Source of the DNA: CBDAQD01 sp965275905
Lineage (GTDB): Bacteria; Pseudomonadota; Alphaproteobacteria; Rhizobiales; JAJFHC01
NCBI GenBank assembly: GCA_965275905.1
Contig: CBDHYJ010000079.1
Span: 62,001-126,000 of the forward strand
DNA: 64,000 nucleotides
Direction of reading: 5' to 3'
The translations under genes and the position numbers were made by a program. A model generated the notes under the pieces. The model was given only the letters and a program-made list of their open reading frames with translations, made no database searches and was not told the DNA's origin. Within the stretch, counting starts at the first letter, position 1. Each line of letters begins with the position of its first letter. This document shows, in pieces, positions 16,364 through 25,598 of this stretch.

Positions 16364-17446
16364 CTACTTCCTCGACACGAACCACACATTCATCGGATCG
16401 TGCGGCAACCGGTTCAATTCAGGCCTTCTGAACCCTGCCGCCTCAAGCATTGCCTGGGCCGTTTCCCAGCCCCACATGGTGCCGAGCCCCGGTCCGCCCT
16501 GCCCGATCGAGACTGGTGTGCAGTGCGTAAGGGAAACTGCGTAGAGAAATGACGCCATCGGGAAATCGAGATTGCTCTCGAGATGGGCCGACCCGCCGAC
16601 GTCCTGCATCAGGTAGACGCCACCCGGCCGCAAGGCACCGTAGATCCCCGTCAGCAAGCCTTGCGGATCTTTCTGGTCATGCACCGCATCGAATGTCGTG
16701 ATGAAATCGAAACTCTCGGGCTCATCAAAGTCTGACATGTCCTTGGCCTCGAACCGGACGTTGGACAGTTCCTTCTTCACGGCCGTTTCGCGGGCATCGG
16801 CGACGGCATCCGGCGACAGGTCGTACCCGGTGAACCGGCTCGCCGGGAACCGTTCCGCCATCGCGATCAGTGCATGACCGCTTCCGCATCCAGCGTCGAG
16901 CACGTCGATGCCGGCAACAAGCCGGTCCTCGATGCCGCAGACCAGCGCAAGCACGTCTTCGAACAGCGAGTCGACAACCGTCATGTCGCTGTCTTCCGCC
17001 ATCATCTGATGGAAACAGGGATAGTCGCCGTAAGACGTCCCCTCGCCGGTCCTGAAGCACTGCAGGACATTCTCCTGAACGGCCCCCATCAGCGCGACAT
17101 GCTGCGCGTAGACCGCCATGTTGCCGAGCGCGCCGCCTCGCGTCAGCGACGCCGCGTGCGCCTTCGGCAGGTAGTAGGTCCTGTCTGAAGCGCCGTAGAC
17201 AAGGATCCCGGCGGTTACCAGGGCGGCCAGCCATTCGCGCACATAGCGCTCAGCCAGTCCGGCGGCATCGGCAATCTCCTGACTGGTCGAAGGCCCGCGA
17301 TCCGCGAGTGTGTCGAACAGGCCTGTCCGGTGACCGATCGAGATCATGACGCTCTGGGCCCCGGCATCGATTATCTCGCAGGTCCGGTCGAGAAAGGCTT
17401 CCGCCGCGGCATCGGAATTGTCGTAGGTAACGGTTTCAGCGGTCAT
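16364..17446 (-). CDS. SAM-dependent methyltransferase with N-terminal winged helix (Rv2258c-like)
   Basis: A 360-residue protein with two parts. Residues about 15-110 form a winged-helix dimerisation domain (IGHRTGLFDTLADRGPSTSQEIADAAGLAERYVREWL) as in Rv2258c-like and O-methyltransferase enzymes. The Rossmann methyltransferase domain starts near residue 180 with motif I VLDAGCGSGHALIAMA, followed by FTGYDLSPDAV and FDFITTFDAVHDQ. The C-terminus ends NRLPHDPMNVWFVSRK, characteristic of this subfamily. It is divergent from a GlxA-type regulator. The substrate is unknown. Confidence 0.87.
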   Translation of the reverse strand: MTAETVTYDNSDAAAEAFLDRTCEIIDAGAQSVMISIGHRTGLFDTLADRGPSTSQEIADAAGLAERYVREWLAALVTAGILVYGASDRTYYLPKAHAASLTRGGALGNMAVYAQHVALMGAVQENVLQCFRTGEGTSYGDYPCFHQMMAEDSDMTVVDSLFEDVLALVCGIEDRLVAGIDVLDAGCGSGHALIAMAERFPASRFTGYDLSPDAVADARETAVKKELSNVRFEAKDMSDFDEPESFDFITTFDAVHDQKDPQGLLTGIYGALRPGGVYLMQDVGGSAHLESNLDFPMASFLYAVSLTHCTPVSIGQGGPGLGTMWGWETAQAMLEAAGFRRPELNRLPHDPMNVWFVSRK

Positions 17447-17562
17447 TTGAAATCTCCTGAATGCTCAAGATTGAGATCGATACCGGCACACTTAGGCGGT
17501 CGGATCAGGAGCGATTAGAGTGAAATTGGACAAAAACAGGTCAGACGTGCCATTTATCGGCT

Positions 17563-18609
17563 ATGAGATCGAAAAATGACACGGCCGAGCGCCGGCCGAT
17601 GATTTGCCTGCTTGCAACGGAGGAGAGTTCCCCGGGCACGCTCTTCGGCCTGCACGAAGTGTTCTCGGTCCTTGAGCCGGGCTGGATCGAATTGACCGGC
17701 GAGACTGAATTCTGCGCAGGGTTCGATGTCCGGATCGTTTCCGAAACCGGGACAAACCTCACCTGCACGGGCGGCATTACTGTCACACCCGATGCATCCA
17801 TTGAGGACATTGACCGTGCCGACGCCGTCATCGTCTCCGATCTCGGCATCGACCCGTCTGCCGACCATCGTTCGCGCTGGCCGGAGGTCATCCGCTGGCT
17901 GCGCCGCATCCACGATGCCGGCGGCATGATCTGCTCGGTCTGTTCCGGCGCGATCCTGGTCGCCAATACCGGGCTGCTGGACGGCCACAGCGCAACGACA
18001 CACTGGGGCTTCGTCGACCACATGCGCCGCTTCTATCCGGACATACGGCCGGAAGGCGAGCGGATACTCGTGAGCGCCGGCCCGGATCAGCGTCTCGTGA
18101 CCGGGGGCGGACTGACATCGTGGCAGGATCTCGCTCTCTATCTGATCGGACGGTTTCACGGCGAAGCGGCTGCCATCAAGGCATCCAAACTGTTCCTGTT
18201 CGGCGACCGGAGCGAAGGACAGTTGCCCTATACGACCATGCCGAGGCCGGAGCCGCATGGTGACGCGGTCATCGCCGCGAGCCAGGAGTGGGTCGCTGAG
18301 AACTATGCCGTGGCAAACCCTGTGAGCGCCATGGTCAGCCAGTCCACGCTTCCGGAACGGACGTTCAAACGCCGGTTCAGAAAAGCGACCGGCCTGGCCC
18401 CGGTTGACTATATCCAGCGTCTGCGGATCGAGGAGGCCAAGCAGATGCTGGAAATGACATCGGACAGTATCGACAGCATTGCCCGGCAAGTCGGCTATGA
18501 AGACACAACGTCCTTCCGCCGGCTCTTCAAACGTCTGGCAGGCGTGACTCCCGGCCGATACCGCCAGCGTTACCGGCTCGTCACGGACACCATCCGCCAC
18601 ACCGGATAG
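17563..18609 (+). CDS. GlxA-family transcriptional regulator (DJ-1/PfpI plus AraC HTH)
   Basis: A 348-residue regulator. Residues about 10-195 form a DJ-1/PfpI-like domain, with the nucleophile elbow in ICSVCSGAILVANTGLLDG and the following TTHWGF. The C-terminal 100 residues are an AraC-type DNA-binding domain (VSQSTLPERTFKRRFRKA and VGYEDTTSFRRLFKRLAGVTPG). GlxA-like regulators govern catabolism of small nitrogenous compounds in some species; the effector here is unknown. It is divergent from the winged-helix methyltransferase gene, a plausible target. Confidence 0.91.
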   Translation: MRSKNDTAERRPMICLLATEESSPGTLFGLHEVFSVLEPGWIELTGETEFCAGFDVRIVSETGTNLTCTGGITVTPDASIEDIDRADAVIVSDLGIDPSADHRSRWPEVIRWLRRIHDAGGMICSVCSGAILVANTGLLDGHSATTHWGFVDHMRRFYPDIRPEGERILVSAGPDQRLVTGGGLTSWQDLALYLIGRFHGEAAAIKASKLFLFGDRSEGQLPYTTMPRPEPHGDAVIAASQEWVAENYAVANPVSAMVSQSTLPERTFKRRFRKATGLAPVDYIQRLRIEEAKQMLEMTSDSIDSIARQVGYEDTTSFRRLFKRLAGVTPGRYRQRYRLVTDTIRHTG

Positions 18610-18763
18610 CACTGAACCAGGCTGCGATACGGGCGCCATTTCCGCGACAGGCATCTCGAACAGGCGTTTACATGGCTGTCATATTGTTCGGGAATAAACC
18701 GGTTTCCCGCCTGTTTTCATCGTGATCAGAAGGTCCCAGATCCGTCTTCGCCAGGAGGTCACG

Positions 18764-20245
18764 ATGCTCATCCGCAGGAGCCAGACAGCCATTGTTCCGG
18801 CGCCCTATCCGGTTAAACCAATTTCGCTGATCCGAAATCTCAACTCTGAAACCAACCCGAATTCAAAGACTTGGCCGATCATTTCACTAATCTGCGCGAT
18901 GGCCGTCAGCCTTGCGCTCTGGTACTTCCCGACAGAGTTGCCGGCAGCCGGGCGGATGGCGCTCGGCGTCACTGCGTTCTGCGTGATCGGCTGGACGATG
19001 ACGCCCGTCCGTGACTCGGTTGTCGCCATGACCGGCGCGATCATGCTGGTCGGGCTGGGCGTGATCCCGGACACCGCATTGTTCGCGGCACTCGGCCACG
19101 AACTTGTGTGGCTGCTGCTGGCGGCCTTTGTGATCGCCGCGATCCTGAAATCGAGCGGCCTGCTCGAACGGACCGTCTTTACGGCCATACGGCCATTCTC
19201 GACCGTGACGGGCCTGTTCTACGGCCTGACGGGGATTATCGCGATGACAGCCTTTGTCGTGCCCTCGACGTCCGGCCGCGCCGCTCTGATGCTGCCGATC
19301 TTCATGGCGCTTGCCGACAACCTGCCTGACAGACGCCTGCTTCGCCCTCTTGCGCTGCTGTTCCCGAGCGTCATCCTGCTTTCCGCGGGTGGCTCGCTGA
19401 TCGGCGCCGGCGCGCATTTCATCGCGATCGACACCATCCGGCGCGCCGGTGGCGGGACCATCGGCTTTGCCGAGTGGATGCTGCTTGCCTTCCCGTTTGC
19501 AATCCTCTGCTGCTTTGCGGCGACCTGGCTCATCATCCGCCTATTCGTTCCCGGGGAACTGCGTCGCGGAGCCGCTCCGGCAGTTCGCCGCGATACCGCC
19601 CCCCTGACGGCACAGCAGAAACAGATCGGCGCGATCGTTCTCGGCGTCATCGGCCTCTGGATGACCACACCTCTGCACGGCTTCAACATTGCGCTCGTCG
19701 CGGTGGCAGGCGCGGCCCTCCTGCTTGCCGGCAACTTCTCGAGCATCAATGCGAAGGACGCGTTCAAGAGTGTGGAGATCGAGCTCATTGTCTTCATCGC
19801 CGCGACGTCGGTCATCGCTGGCGCCATCGTGACGACCAGTGCGGACAAGTGGCTCGTCGCAGGCCTGCTCGACGTCCTGCCGCCCGCTGCGACCACATCT
19901 GCCGCAGCACTTGTTGCAGTGACGGCCGCGGTGGCGATCGCTGCCCATGTCGTCGTCAACTCGAGAACCGCGCGCGCTGCAATTCTCATTCCTGCACTCG
20001 CGATCCCGATGGCCGGCTTCGGTCTCGACCTCCAGGTCGTGGTGCTTCTCACCGTACTCGGCACCGGCTTCTGCCAGACCCTTATGGCCAGCGCGAAACC
20101 TGTGCTGCTCTACGGCAATCTCGAACGCGAAACGTTCGGCCAGCCGGACCTGTTCCGCCTCTCTCTGTCTCTGGCGCCGCTGATATTTGCGCTGCTTGTC
20201 GGCTTCGCGCTCTATGTCTGGCCGGTTCTGATCCCGGTTCTGTAG
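18764..20245 (+). CDS. SLC13/DASS-type anion permease
   Basis: A 493-residue polytopic membrane protein with about 12 hydrophobic segments. The repeated permease signature appears twice, in inverted-repeat fashion: VPSTSGRAALMLPIFMALAD (first half) and VVNSRTARAAILIPALAIPM (second half), comparable to the SNT/STSx substrate-sodium motifs of the divalent anion:Na+ symporter and CitMHS superfamily. The start at 18764 follows AGGAGG by about six bases; an upstream GTG at 18722 lacks such a site. Substrate may be a dicarboxylate, sulfate or another anion. A strong terminator follows, so it is transcribed apart from the glycerate kinase. Confidence 0.85.
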   Translation: MLIRRSQTAIVPAPYPVKPISLIRNLNSETNPNSKTWPIISLICAMAVSLALWYFPTELPAAGRMALGVTAFCVIGWTMTPVRDSVVAMTGAIMLVGLGVIPDTALFAALGHELVWLLLAAFVIAAILKSSGLLERTVFTAIRPFSTVTGLFYGLTGIIAMTAFVVPSTSGRAALMLPIFMALADNLPDRRLLRPLALLFPSVILLSAGGSLIGAGAHFIAIDTIRRAGGGTIGFAEWMLLAFPFAILCCFAATWLIIRLFVPGELRRGAAPAVRRDTAPLTAQQKQIGAIVLGVIGLWMTTPLHGFNIALVAVAGAALLLAGNFSSINAKDAFKSVEIELIVFIAATSVIAGAIVTTSADKWLVAGLLDVLPPAATTSAAALVAVTAAVAIAAHVVVNSRTARAAILIPALAIPMAGFGLDLQVVVLLTVLGTGFCQTLMASAKPVLLYGNLERETFGQPDLFRLSLSLAPLIFALLVGFALYVWPVLIPVL

Positions 20246-20278
20246 GCGGCGAATAATCAAACCTTTCCATAAACTTGG

Positions 20279-20313
20279 AAGAGCCTCCTCCTGTCACGGG
20301 CGGAGGCTCTTTT
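20279..20313 (+). terminator. Rho-independent terminator
   Basis: AAGAGCCTCC (20279-20288) pairs with GGAGGCTCTT (20302-20311), a ten-base perfect stem with a 13-base loop, ending in a short T-run. It follows the permease stop by about 35 bases. Confidence 0.8.
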
Positions 20314-20411
20314 CAGTGTTAGGGCTGAAAGTTTTCGTATCCAGATCGGGAATAACTCCACGCCCTGTCTGTTGTCCGCGCAACAGTATCCGCTTGCGAG
20401 GAGTTGAAAGA

Positions 20412-21611
20412 ATGAGCTTCACGATTCTGGTTGCCCCGTCCGGCTTCAAGGAGTCGATCGACGTCGAAGACGTCACATCCGCGATCACGTCGGGTGTGCG
20501 CCGGGTCCTGCCCGAGGCGCGCATCCTGCAGGCGCCGATGGTGGACGGCGGCGAAGGGTTCACCAAGGCGATCGTCGAGGCCACCGGCGGCACGATTCAC
20601 TCCCTCGATGTCACCGGCCCGGTCGGCCGCAAGGTCGAATCCTTCTTCGGCATGATGGGTCGCGAGCACGGCAAGACCGCAATCATCGAAATGGCTGCGG
20701 CGGCCGGCTTGCGCCTCGTGCCGCGCGAAATGCGCGATCCGACGCAGACGACCAGCCGCGGTGTCGGCGAGCTGATCATGGCCGCGCTCGATGCGGGCGC
20801 GAACCGGATTCTGATCGGATGCGGCGACAGCGGCATCAATGACGGCGGCGCCGGCATGGCGCAGGCCCTTGGCGCGAGACTGCTGGACAAGGCAGGGAAG
20901 CCGATCGGCAATGGCGGTGCCGAGTTGCGCAGGCTCGCAATGCTCGACATGAACACAGTCGACCCGCGGCTTGCCGGCGTCCGGATCGACGTTGCCGTCA
21001 ACTGGCACAACGTTCTGCTTGGCCCGAAGGGCGTTGCCCGGGTGTTCGGGCCTCAAAAGGGCGCCACGCCCGAGCAGGTCGAATTGCTCGAGGCCGGCCT
21101 CAGGAACTACGCGGAGTGCATTTTCCACGCGACCGGTCTCGACATTGGCCTGAGCAACGGTTCCGGCGCGTCAGGCGGTCTCGGCGCCGGTCTGGTGGCC
21201 TTCGCCGGCGCCGCGCTTCATCCGCGATACGACATCGTCATGAAGTATCTGGCATTCGACGAGCTGCTTCACGATGCCGATCTCGTGATTACCGCTGAAG
21301 GATCGCTCGACGGTCAGAGCCCCTACGGCAAGGTTCCCTGCGAGGTCGCCCGCCGGGCCCGCGCCAAAGGCGTTCCCACGATCGCCATCGCCGGGACCAT
21401 CGGCAAGGGTGTCACGGAGACGTTCGACAACGGCATCGACGCCTTCGCCTCCATCATCAAGCGCCCGTGCACGCTCGAGGAAGCCATCGACAAGGGCGAG
21501 AAGTTCCTGGAACGCGCCGCCGAGGACGCCATGCGCATGGTCATGGTGGGCACGAAGCTCACGGCCAGTCCGGCCGCCAACGACCTGGAACCGCGGTCAG
21601 AGGCCGCGTAA
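20412..21611 (+). CDS. Glycerate kinase (GarK/GlxK family)
   Basis: A 399-residue cytoplasmic kinase of the PF02595 family, which phosphorylates D-glycerate to 2-phosphoglycerate (or 3-phosphoglycerate in some members). The diagnostic opening LVAPSGFKESI, PMVDGGEGF, the GCGDSGINDGGAGMAQALGA loop, FGPQKGATPEQ and the C-terminal ITAEGSLDGQSPYGKVP are present. The ATG at 20412 is preceded by GAGGAG. It would connect glyoxylate or glycerate metabolism to lower glycolysis, fitting the presence of pyruvate kinase elsewhere in the window, though they are not one operon. Confidence 0.93.
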   Translation: MSFTILVAPSGFKESIDVEDVTSAITSGVRRVLPEARILQAPMVDGGEGFTKAIVEATGGTIHSLDVTGPVGRKVESFFGMMGREHGKTAIIEMAAAAGLRLVPREMRDPTQTTSRGVGELIMAALDAGANRILIGCGDSGINDGGAGMAQALGARLLDKAGKPIGNGGAELRRLAMLDMNTVDPRLAGVRIDVAVNWHNVLLGPKGVARVFGPQKGATPEQVELLEAGLRNYAECIFHATGLDIGLSNGSGASGGLGAGLVAFAGAALHPRYDIVMKYLAFDELLHDADLVITAEGSLDGQSPYGKVPCEVARRARAKGVPTIAIAGTIGKGVTETFDNGIDAFASIIKRPCTLEEAIDKGEKFLERAAEDAMRMVMVGTKLTASPAANDLEPRSEAA

Positions 21612-21680
21612 CGGAACCCCCACACACTCCAGGTCTCCTCAGGAATCGACCGGCATGGTGGTCGCCGGGCACTTCCCCAC

Positions 21681-22637
21681 TCAGTGTGTCCCGGCGAGCC
21701 GGTCGATTTCCTGTTTCACCAGGTCAGGTCTGGCGTAGTGCGGCATGTGGCCGACACCGTCCAGCAGGATCAGGCGGGCGCCCGGCACCTCTCGCTCAAG
21801 CGACGTCGAGTGGATTGTCGGCCACACGGTCTTGTCGTCGCGGCCGGTGATGATGGTCAGCGGCACCTTGATATTCCTGTAGCGCGGCGACTGGCGGACA
21901 ACAAAGTCGTACAGTCCCGCCACATCGATGGCATTGGCCCGGAACGACGCCGGGCGAAGGATCAGCGGGATTGCGGCCCGCTCGACATAGCCTTCCGGAG
22001 GTGTCTGCGGCTTGAAGACCGACCGCGTACCGCCCGCCATGCGGAGTTCGGCAAGGGGCAGAACGATCGTCCGGGCGAACAGCTCACCGATCAGGGGCGT
22101 GGCGGTCAGCGTGTAATACCAGTCGATCCCGCCGGGCCAGGGGTGACTGGCCGGAGCAAGCGCCAGAACGCCCTTCAATCGATCAGGGTGCTCAAGGGCA
22201 TAGCTCAGGATGAGGGAACCCGCCCAGGAATGCCCGACAATCAGATGCTCGCCGATCCCGAGTTTCCCGACCGCCTTGGCGAGAAGCCGGGCCTGCGCTG
22301 CGGGATCAAGCGCATCCGCGTCCGCCGGACGGTCACTCCAGCCGAAGCCGGGCCGGTCGAAGGCGACCACCCGGTAATCCTGCGCGAGCATGTCGGCAAC
22401 GCCCAGCCTCAGATCGCGAAGATTGCTGCTGGCGCCGTGCACCACGACAATGGTTGGTTTTCCGTTGTCTCTGGGCCCCTGATCGACATAGTGGAGCCGG
22501 ACCCCGTCGGCCTCCACATAGCTGCCGGTCGCGGGAAAGGCCGTTTCGATCGCCCGCGACCGCATCGCGGTATAGGTCGCCGCAACGGACAGGAAGACCG
22601 CAACAAAAACGGTGATATAGACCATCACTCGCCACAT
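21681..22637 (-). CDS. Alpha/beta hydrolase, membrane-anchored
   Basis: A 318-residue hydrolase of the alpha/beta fold. An N-terminal hydrophobic segment (about 5-25) probably anchors it in the membrane or exports it. The oxyanion motif is VVVHGASSNLRD, the nucleophile elbow GHSWAGS, and the charge-relay residues are likely in TGRDDKTVWP (Asp) and GVGHMPHY (His). The sequence resembles the haloalkane dehalogenase/epoxide hydrolase/esterase group rather than lipases. It is convergent with the glycerate kinase. Substrate unknown. Confidence 0.87.
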   Translation of the reverse strand: MWRVMVYITVFVAVFLSVAATYTAMRSRAIETAFPATGSYVEADGVRLHYVDQGPRDNGKPTIVVVHGASSNLRDLRLGVADMLAQDYRVVAFDRPGFGWSDRPADADALDPAAQARLLAKAVGKLGIGEHLIVGHSWAGSLILSYALEHPDRLKGVLALAPASHPWPGGIDWYYTLTATPLIGELFARTIVLPLAELRMAGGTRSVFKPQTPPEGYVERAAIPLILRPASFRANAIDVAGLYDFVVRQSPRYRNIKVPLTIITGRDDKTVWPTIHSTSLEREVPGARLILLDGVGHMPHYARPDLVKQEIDRLAGTH

Positions 22638-22714
22638 ATCTCTTTTTCAACGGGGAGTTGGCTGACAACCAGGTAATACGGGCCGATCCTGCACCTGGAT
22701 CGCATCGGGAACCG

Positions 22715-23332
22715 TCAGATGCCGCGGCCCTCGACATTCACGCTGAGCGATTTGACGGCATCGAGGGCGCCCTTGAGATAGGGATGATACTTCAGGGCCT
22801 CGCGGAATGCTGAAAGCGCGCCGCGTTCATCACCCAGATCCCGCATGATCATGCCCAGGCCGGACAGTGCACCGTAGTGGCGCGGTTCGATCTCAAGCAC
22901 CTTCTTGATGTCGAGCGCCGATTTGTGGTGCTCGTCCTGCAGATAGTAGACCGTGGCACGCTTGTTCCAGCCTTCCGCATAGTCGGGCGCGAGATCCACG
23001 ATCGCGTCGAGCAGTTTGAGCGCAACATCGTTTTTCTTGCCGCTCATGGCTTCGACCGCCTGCTGCATCAGTAGATCGATCGTCGGACTGCCTGACCGCA
23101 GCCAGACCTTCCAGACGGCCTCGGACAGGGTCTTTGCCGAGTCTTCGTCTTCCGCCTTCGCCAGCCTGTCGAGCAGGGAATCGAGCAGATTCTCTTCGTT
23201 TTCCGCCTTTTCGGCGGGGCTGATCTTCTTTTCGAGATGAGGGCCGCTGGAGGGCTTTGCCCCGGCCGGCGCCGGAGCAAACACGGCGAACACGAGGCCC
23301 GCCAGAAGAATCGCTCGTATTGGATACTGCAT
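22715..23332 (-). CDS. Exported tetratricopeptide-repeat protein
   Basis: A 205-residue protein with a signal peptide (about 1-25, ending AGA). The body is helical with at least two recognisable TPR units, one around APDYAEGWNKRATVYYLQ and one around PRHYGALSGLGMIMRDLGD, followed by a third ending HPYLKGALDAVKSL. Such small TPR proteins act as periplasmic scaffolds; no partner is visible. It is upstream of the alpha/beta hydrolase gene on the same strand, separated by 77 bases. Confidence 0.85.
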   Translation of the reverse strand: MQYPIRAILLAGLVFAVFAPAPAGAKPSSGPHLEKKISPAEKAENEENLLDSLLDRLAKAEDEDSAKTLSEAVWKVWLRSGSPTIDLLMQQAVEAMSGKKNDVALKLLDAIVDLAPDYAEGWNKRATVYYLQDEHHKSALDIKKVLEIEPRHYGALSGLGMIMRDLGDERGALSAFREALKYHPYLKGALDAVKSLSVNVEGRGI

Positions 23333-23502
23333 GACCGGAAGTGTAGCGCGCTGTGCAAAGGCCGGTCAAAAACACAATCGTCGCATCGCGAATTTGTGAG
23401 GGCGCGGATGAAGTGCTCTTCGACACGCCAAAAACGCAAAACGCCGCGCACGGCGTGTACGCGGCATCGTTCATCCCCGCCGGGGATGCTTTGCGCAGGC
23501 GG

Positions 23503-23628
23503 TCAGCCCTGGCGGGCCTTGAAGCGCCTGTTCGTTTTGTTGATCACATAAAGCCGCCCGCGCCGGCGCACGACACGATTGTCGCGATGCCGCTTCTGAA
23601 GCGACTTGAGAGAATTGCGGATCTTCAT
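23503..23628 (-). CDS. rpmJ: Ribosomal protein L36 (cysteine-free form)
   Basis: A 41-residue large-subunit ribosomal protein: MKIRNSLKSLQKRHRDNRV at the start and NKTNRRFKARQG at the end match alphaproteobacterial L36. It lacks the zinc-binding cysteines of the classical C+ form, so it is the zinc-independent type. The true start is the ATG at 23628 with AAGGTG upstream; the frame extends further but is not L36. As usual in the class it stands alone, away from the ribosomal protein operons. Confidence 0.95.
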   Translation of the reverse strand: MKIRNSLKSLQKRHRDNRVVRRRGRLYVINKTNRRFKARQG

Positions 23629-23785
23629 GGTATTCACCTTTTTTGGCAAAGCGGCCGCGTGGCGCCGAGCCTCAATTCGGCGCGGAACATAAGCTTGTGA
23701 CCGGTCACTGTCAACCGTGACGCACGTATACAGTGCTGCCATACTCGCTCATTCCAGGCTTCGAAACCCTTAAAGGCCTTTCTGA

Positions 23786-24019
23786 ATGCAGATCAGCGTT
23801 GACCTCGCCGTAACGCTTGGCGCCATGACGGCCTTTCTCGCGGTCGCAGCCTGGATGATCGTGCTCGAAAAGCGACAGAGACCACCCGGCACACCCAGAC
23901 TCGTTCCGACAACGCCGGTTCTGTTCATCTGCATGCTCGGCGTTGTCATCGCGCTGGCGCATTTGGTCAGCATCGTCACAGGTTCTCCGCACGTCGGACG
24001 GATGGGAGGATTGCCGTGA
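23786..24019 (+). CDS. Small two-helix membrane protein, unknown
   Basis: A 77-residue protein starting with ATG and AAAGG ten bases upstream. Two hydrophobic segments (about residues 6-27 and 42-64) are separated by a basic, Pro-rich loop (EKRQRPPGTPRLVPTTP), so it probably spans the membrane twice. The C-terminus is short and Gly-rich. I do not recognise a family. It lies 109 bases upstream of a receiver-domain gene on the same strand. Confidence 0.65.
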   Translation: MQISVDLAVTLGAMTAFLAVAAWMIVLEKRQRPPGTPRLVPTTPVLFICMLGVVIALAHLVSIVTGSPHVGRMGGLP

Positions 24020-24128
24020 CCGCAGGCGAAAATTACGGTTAACAGATTGTCAACGAGCCGCAGAGTAAGTTTCAGTCAACCGAACTCAATCAGTGAAGCG
24101 CCCGCCATCGGCGGACTGCGGCGGCACA

Positions 24129-24653
24129 ATGGCCAAGACCTACGATCTTTCAGCGCTTTCAGCACTCGTCATCGACGACAACCACCACATGGTGTCCATT
24201 ATCAAGACATTGCTGCGGGGCTTCGGCGTGAAGAGGATCACCGAGGCGACCGACGGGATGGCCGCCTTCGAGGTTTTCCGCAATGCGCGTTCCGACATCA
24301 TCCTGCTCGACTACATGATGCCGTCATTCGACGGTCTGGAGTTCACGCGTCTCGTGAGGACCGCATCGGACAGCCCGAACCCGCAGGTTCCGATCATCAT
24401 GGTGACGGCCTACACCGAACGCGCCAATATCGAGGCGGCCCGGGACGCGGGCGTGACGGAATTGCTGACCAAGCCCATCGCGGCTATCGATCTTTATCGT
24501 CGCATTGTCGCCGTGATTGAGCGGCCAAGGCCGTTCATCCAGTCGAGGAAGTATGTCGGGCCGTGCCGCAGGCGCGCACCCTTCCCCAATCCGGATTACA
24601 GGGGCCCGGAACGCCGAAAGGAACACAAGGAAGAGGAAGCCGGCGCCGCCTGA
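24129..24653 (+). CDS. Single-domain response regulator with basic C-terminal tail
   Basis: A 174-residue protein dominated by a CheY-like receiver (about 10-135): acidic pair DD at 16-17, phospho-acceptor Asp61 in IILLDYMMP, conserved Thr in MVTAYTERAN and Lys in LLTKPIAAIDL. The 35-residue tail is basic and charged (YRGPERRKEHKEEE) and no output domain is present. Similar single-domain regulators are widespread in alphaproteobacteria and act by protein-protein contact. The ATG at 24129 gives the usual MAKTYDLSALSALVIDDN beginning; a GTG further upstream is less likely. No histidine kinase is adjacent. Confidence 0.87.
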   Translation: MAKTYDLSALSALVIDDNHHMVSIIKTLLRGFGVKRITEATDGMAAFEVFRNARSDIILLDYMMPSFDGLEFTRLVRTASDSPNPQVPIIMVTAYTERANIEAARDAGVTELLTKPIAAIDLYRRIVAVIERPRPFIQSRKYVGPCRRRAPFPNPDYRGPERRKEHKEEEAGAA

Positions 24654-24669
24654 ATCCGTATCGAACGTT

Positions 24670-25143
24670 CTACAGGACGTGTGGATCGAAATACGCAACG
24701 CTGATGCTGACCCTGCCCGACGGCACGTAACGGCCGTCGCCACCCCTCCTGAAGTCGGGACTCGAGGAAAACCTGAAATGCCCGCCCTGACATCGCCATT
24801 CGGCCGTCACTGATCCGGATTTCGTTTTTTCGCCGGCATAGTCGCAATTTCGCTCCGACAGGTGCCGCCTGTAGAGGGCGAGGCTGTCATCGGCTTTCGC
24901 CGCAGGCACCGTGTAGCGCAGTTCTGTGAAGGGCTGCGCCGGACCGTCGCCGGGAAAGGCCCTGTACCTCAGTTCCGTGTGATCGTCGGGAGGGGGCAAA
25001 TCCCTGATCTGCCCCGCAACCAGCAGATAGTAGAAAGGGCTGCCGCGCCGGTATTCGGCGTTTTCGTCGAACGCAAGGCTGCAGGTGTAGAACGCCAGTC
25101 CGATAATCAACAGCACCGCAAGCAGGATGAGGCGTCCGATCAA
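24670..25143 (-). CDS. Membrane-anchored protein of unknown function
   Basis: A 157-residue protein with a TTG start and AGGAG about 11 bases upstream. An N-terminal hydrophobic segment (residues 3-20) with Cys21 just after it could be a signal anchor or an atypical lipoprotein signal. The rest is soluble and extracytoplasmic, with paired cysteines in RNCDYAGE and WRCQGGHF. I do not recognise a family. It is the last of a run of minus-strand genes for unknown exported proteins (24.7-27.3 kb). Confidence 0.6.
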   Translation of the reverse strand: MIGRLILLAVLLIIGLAFYTCSLAFDENAEYRRGSPFYYLLVAGQIRDLPPPDDHTELRYRAFPGDGPAQPFTELRYTVPAAKADDSLALYRRHLSERNCDYAGEKTKSGSVTAEWRCQGGHFRFSSSPDFRRGGDGRYVPSGRVSISVAYFDPHVL

Positions 25144-25173
25144 GGCCCGGTGAACTCCTGCTGCGCTGCCTCG

Positions 25174-25545
25174 CTAATGGTACCAGGGATTGTAGGAAAC
25201 GGATGTGACCCGAAGGCCGTCATGGCCGACAGTGCAGAAGCTGGCGGCGGGGACCATCCCCTTGGTGGCGCTTACCGACAGATAGGCCGGCATCCCGTAT
25301 CGGGCTCCCCTGATCATCACGGAAAAGCCCAGATCACGCGCCTTGCGCCGTGCGAGGTCGACGGCGGTGCCCGTCTTCATATCCGAGCAGAATGCCATCA
25401 TCTGCTGCTCCTGGCGCGAAAATGAACCGTAGAGCGATCCGACGGCAACTGCCCCTGCCGATACCGTTACAGCCGCCAGAATGATCATCGTCCCCGAATT
25501 CAGAATGCCCCTCGCATCCTGCGCCTGCATGTTCTCTTCCGTCAC
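25174..25545 (-). CDS. Membrane-anchored protein of unknown function
   Basis: A 123-residue protein. The GTG start at 25545 has GGGAGAG upstream; an ATG at 25530 is an alternative. One transmembrane helix lies at about residues 19-40 (MIILAAVTVSAGAVAVGSLYG), leaving a short cytoplasmic N-terminus and a soluble extracytoplasmic C-terminus with two cysteines (MAFCSDMK and SFCTVGHD) that could form a disulfide. I do not recognise a family. Confidence 0.6.
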   Translation of the reverse strand: MTEENMQAQDARGILNSGTMIILAAVTVSAGAVAVGSLYGSFSRQEQQMMAFCSDMKTGTAVDLARRKARDLGFSVMIRGARYGMPAYLSVSATKGMVPAASFCTVGHDGLRVTSVSYNPWYH

Positions 25546-25598
25546 TGCGAATCTCTCCCCTGCCCGCCAGTTCAGTTCAAACGCAACTACGGTCTAGT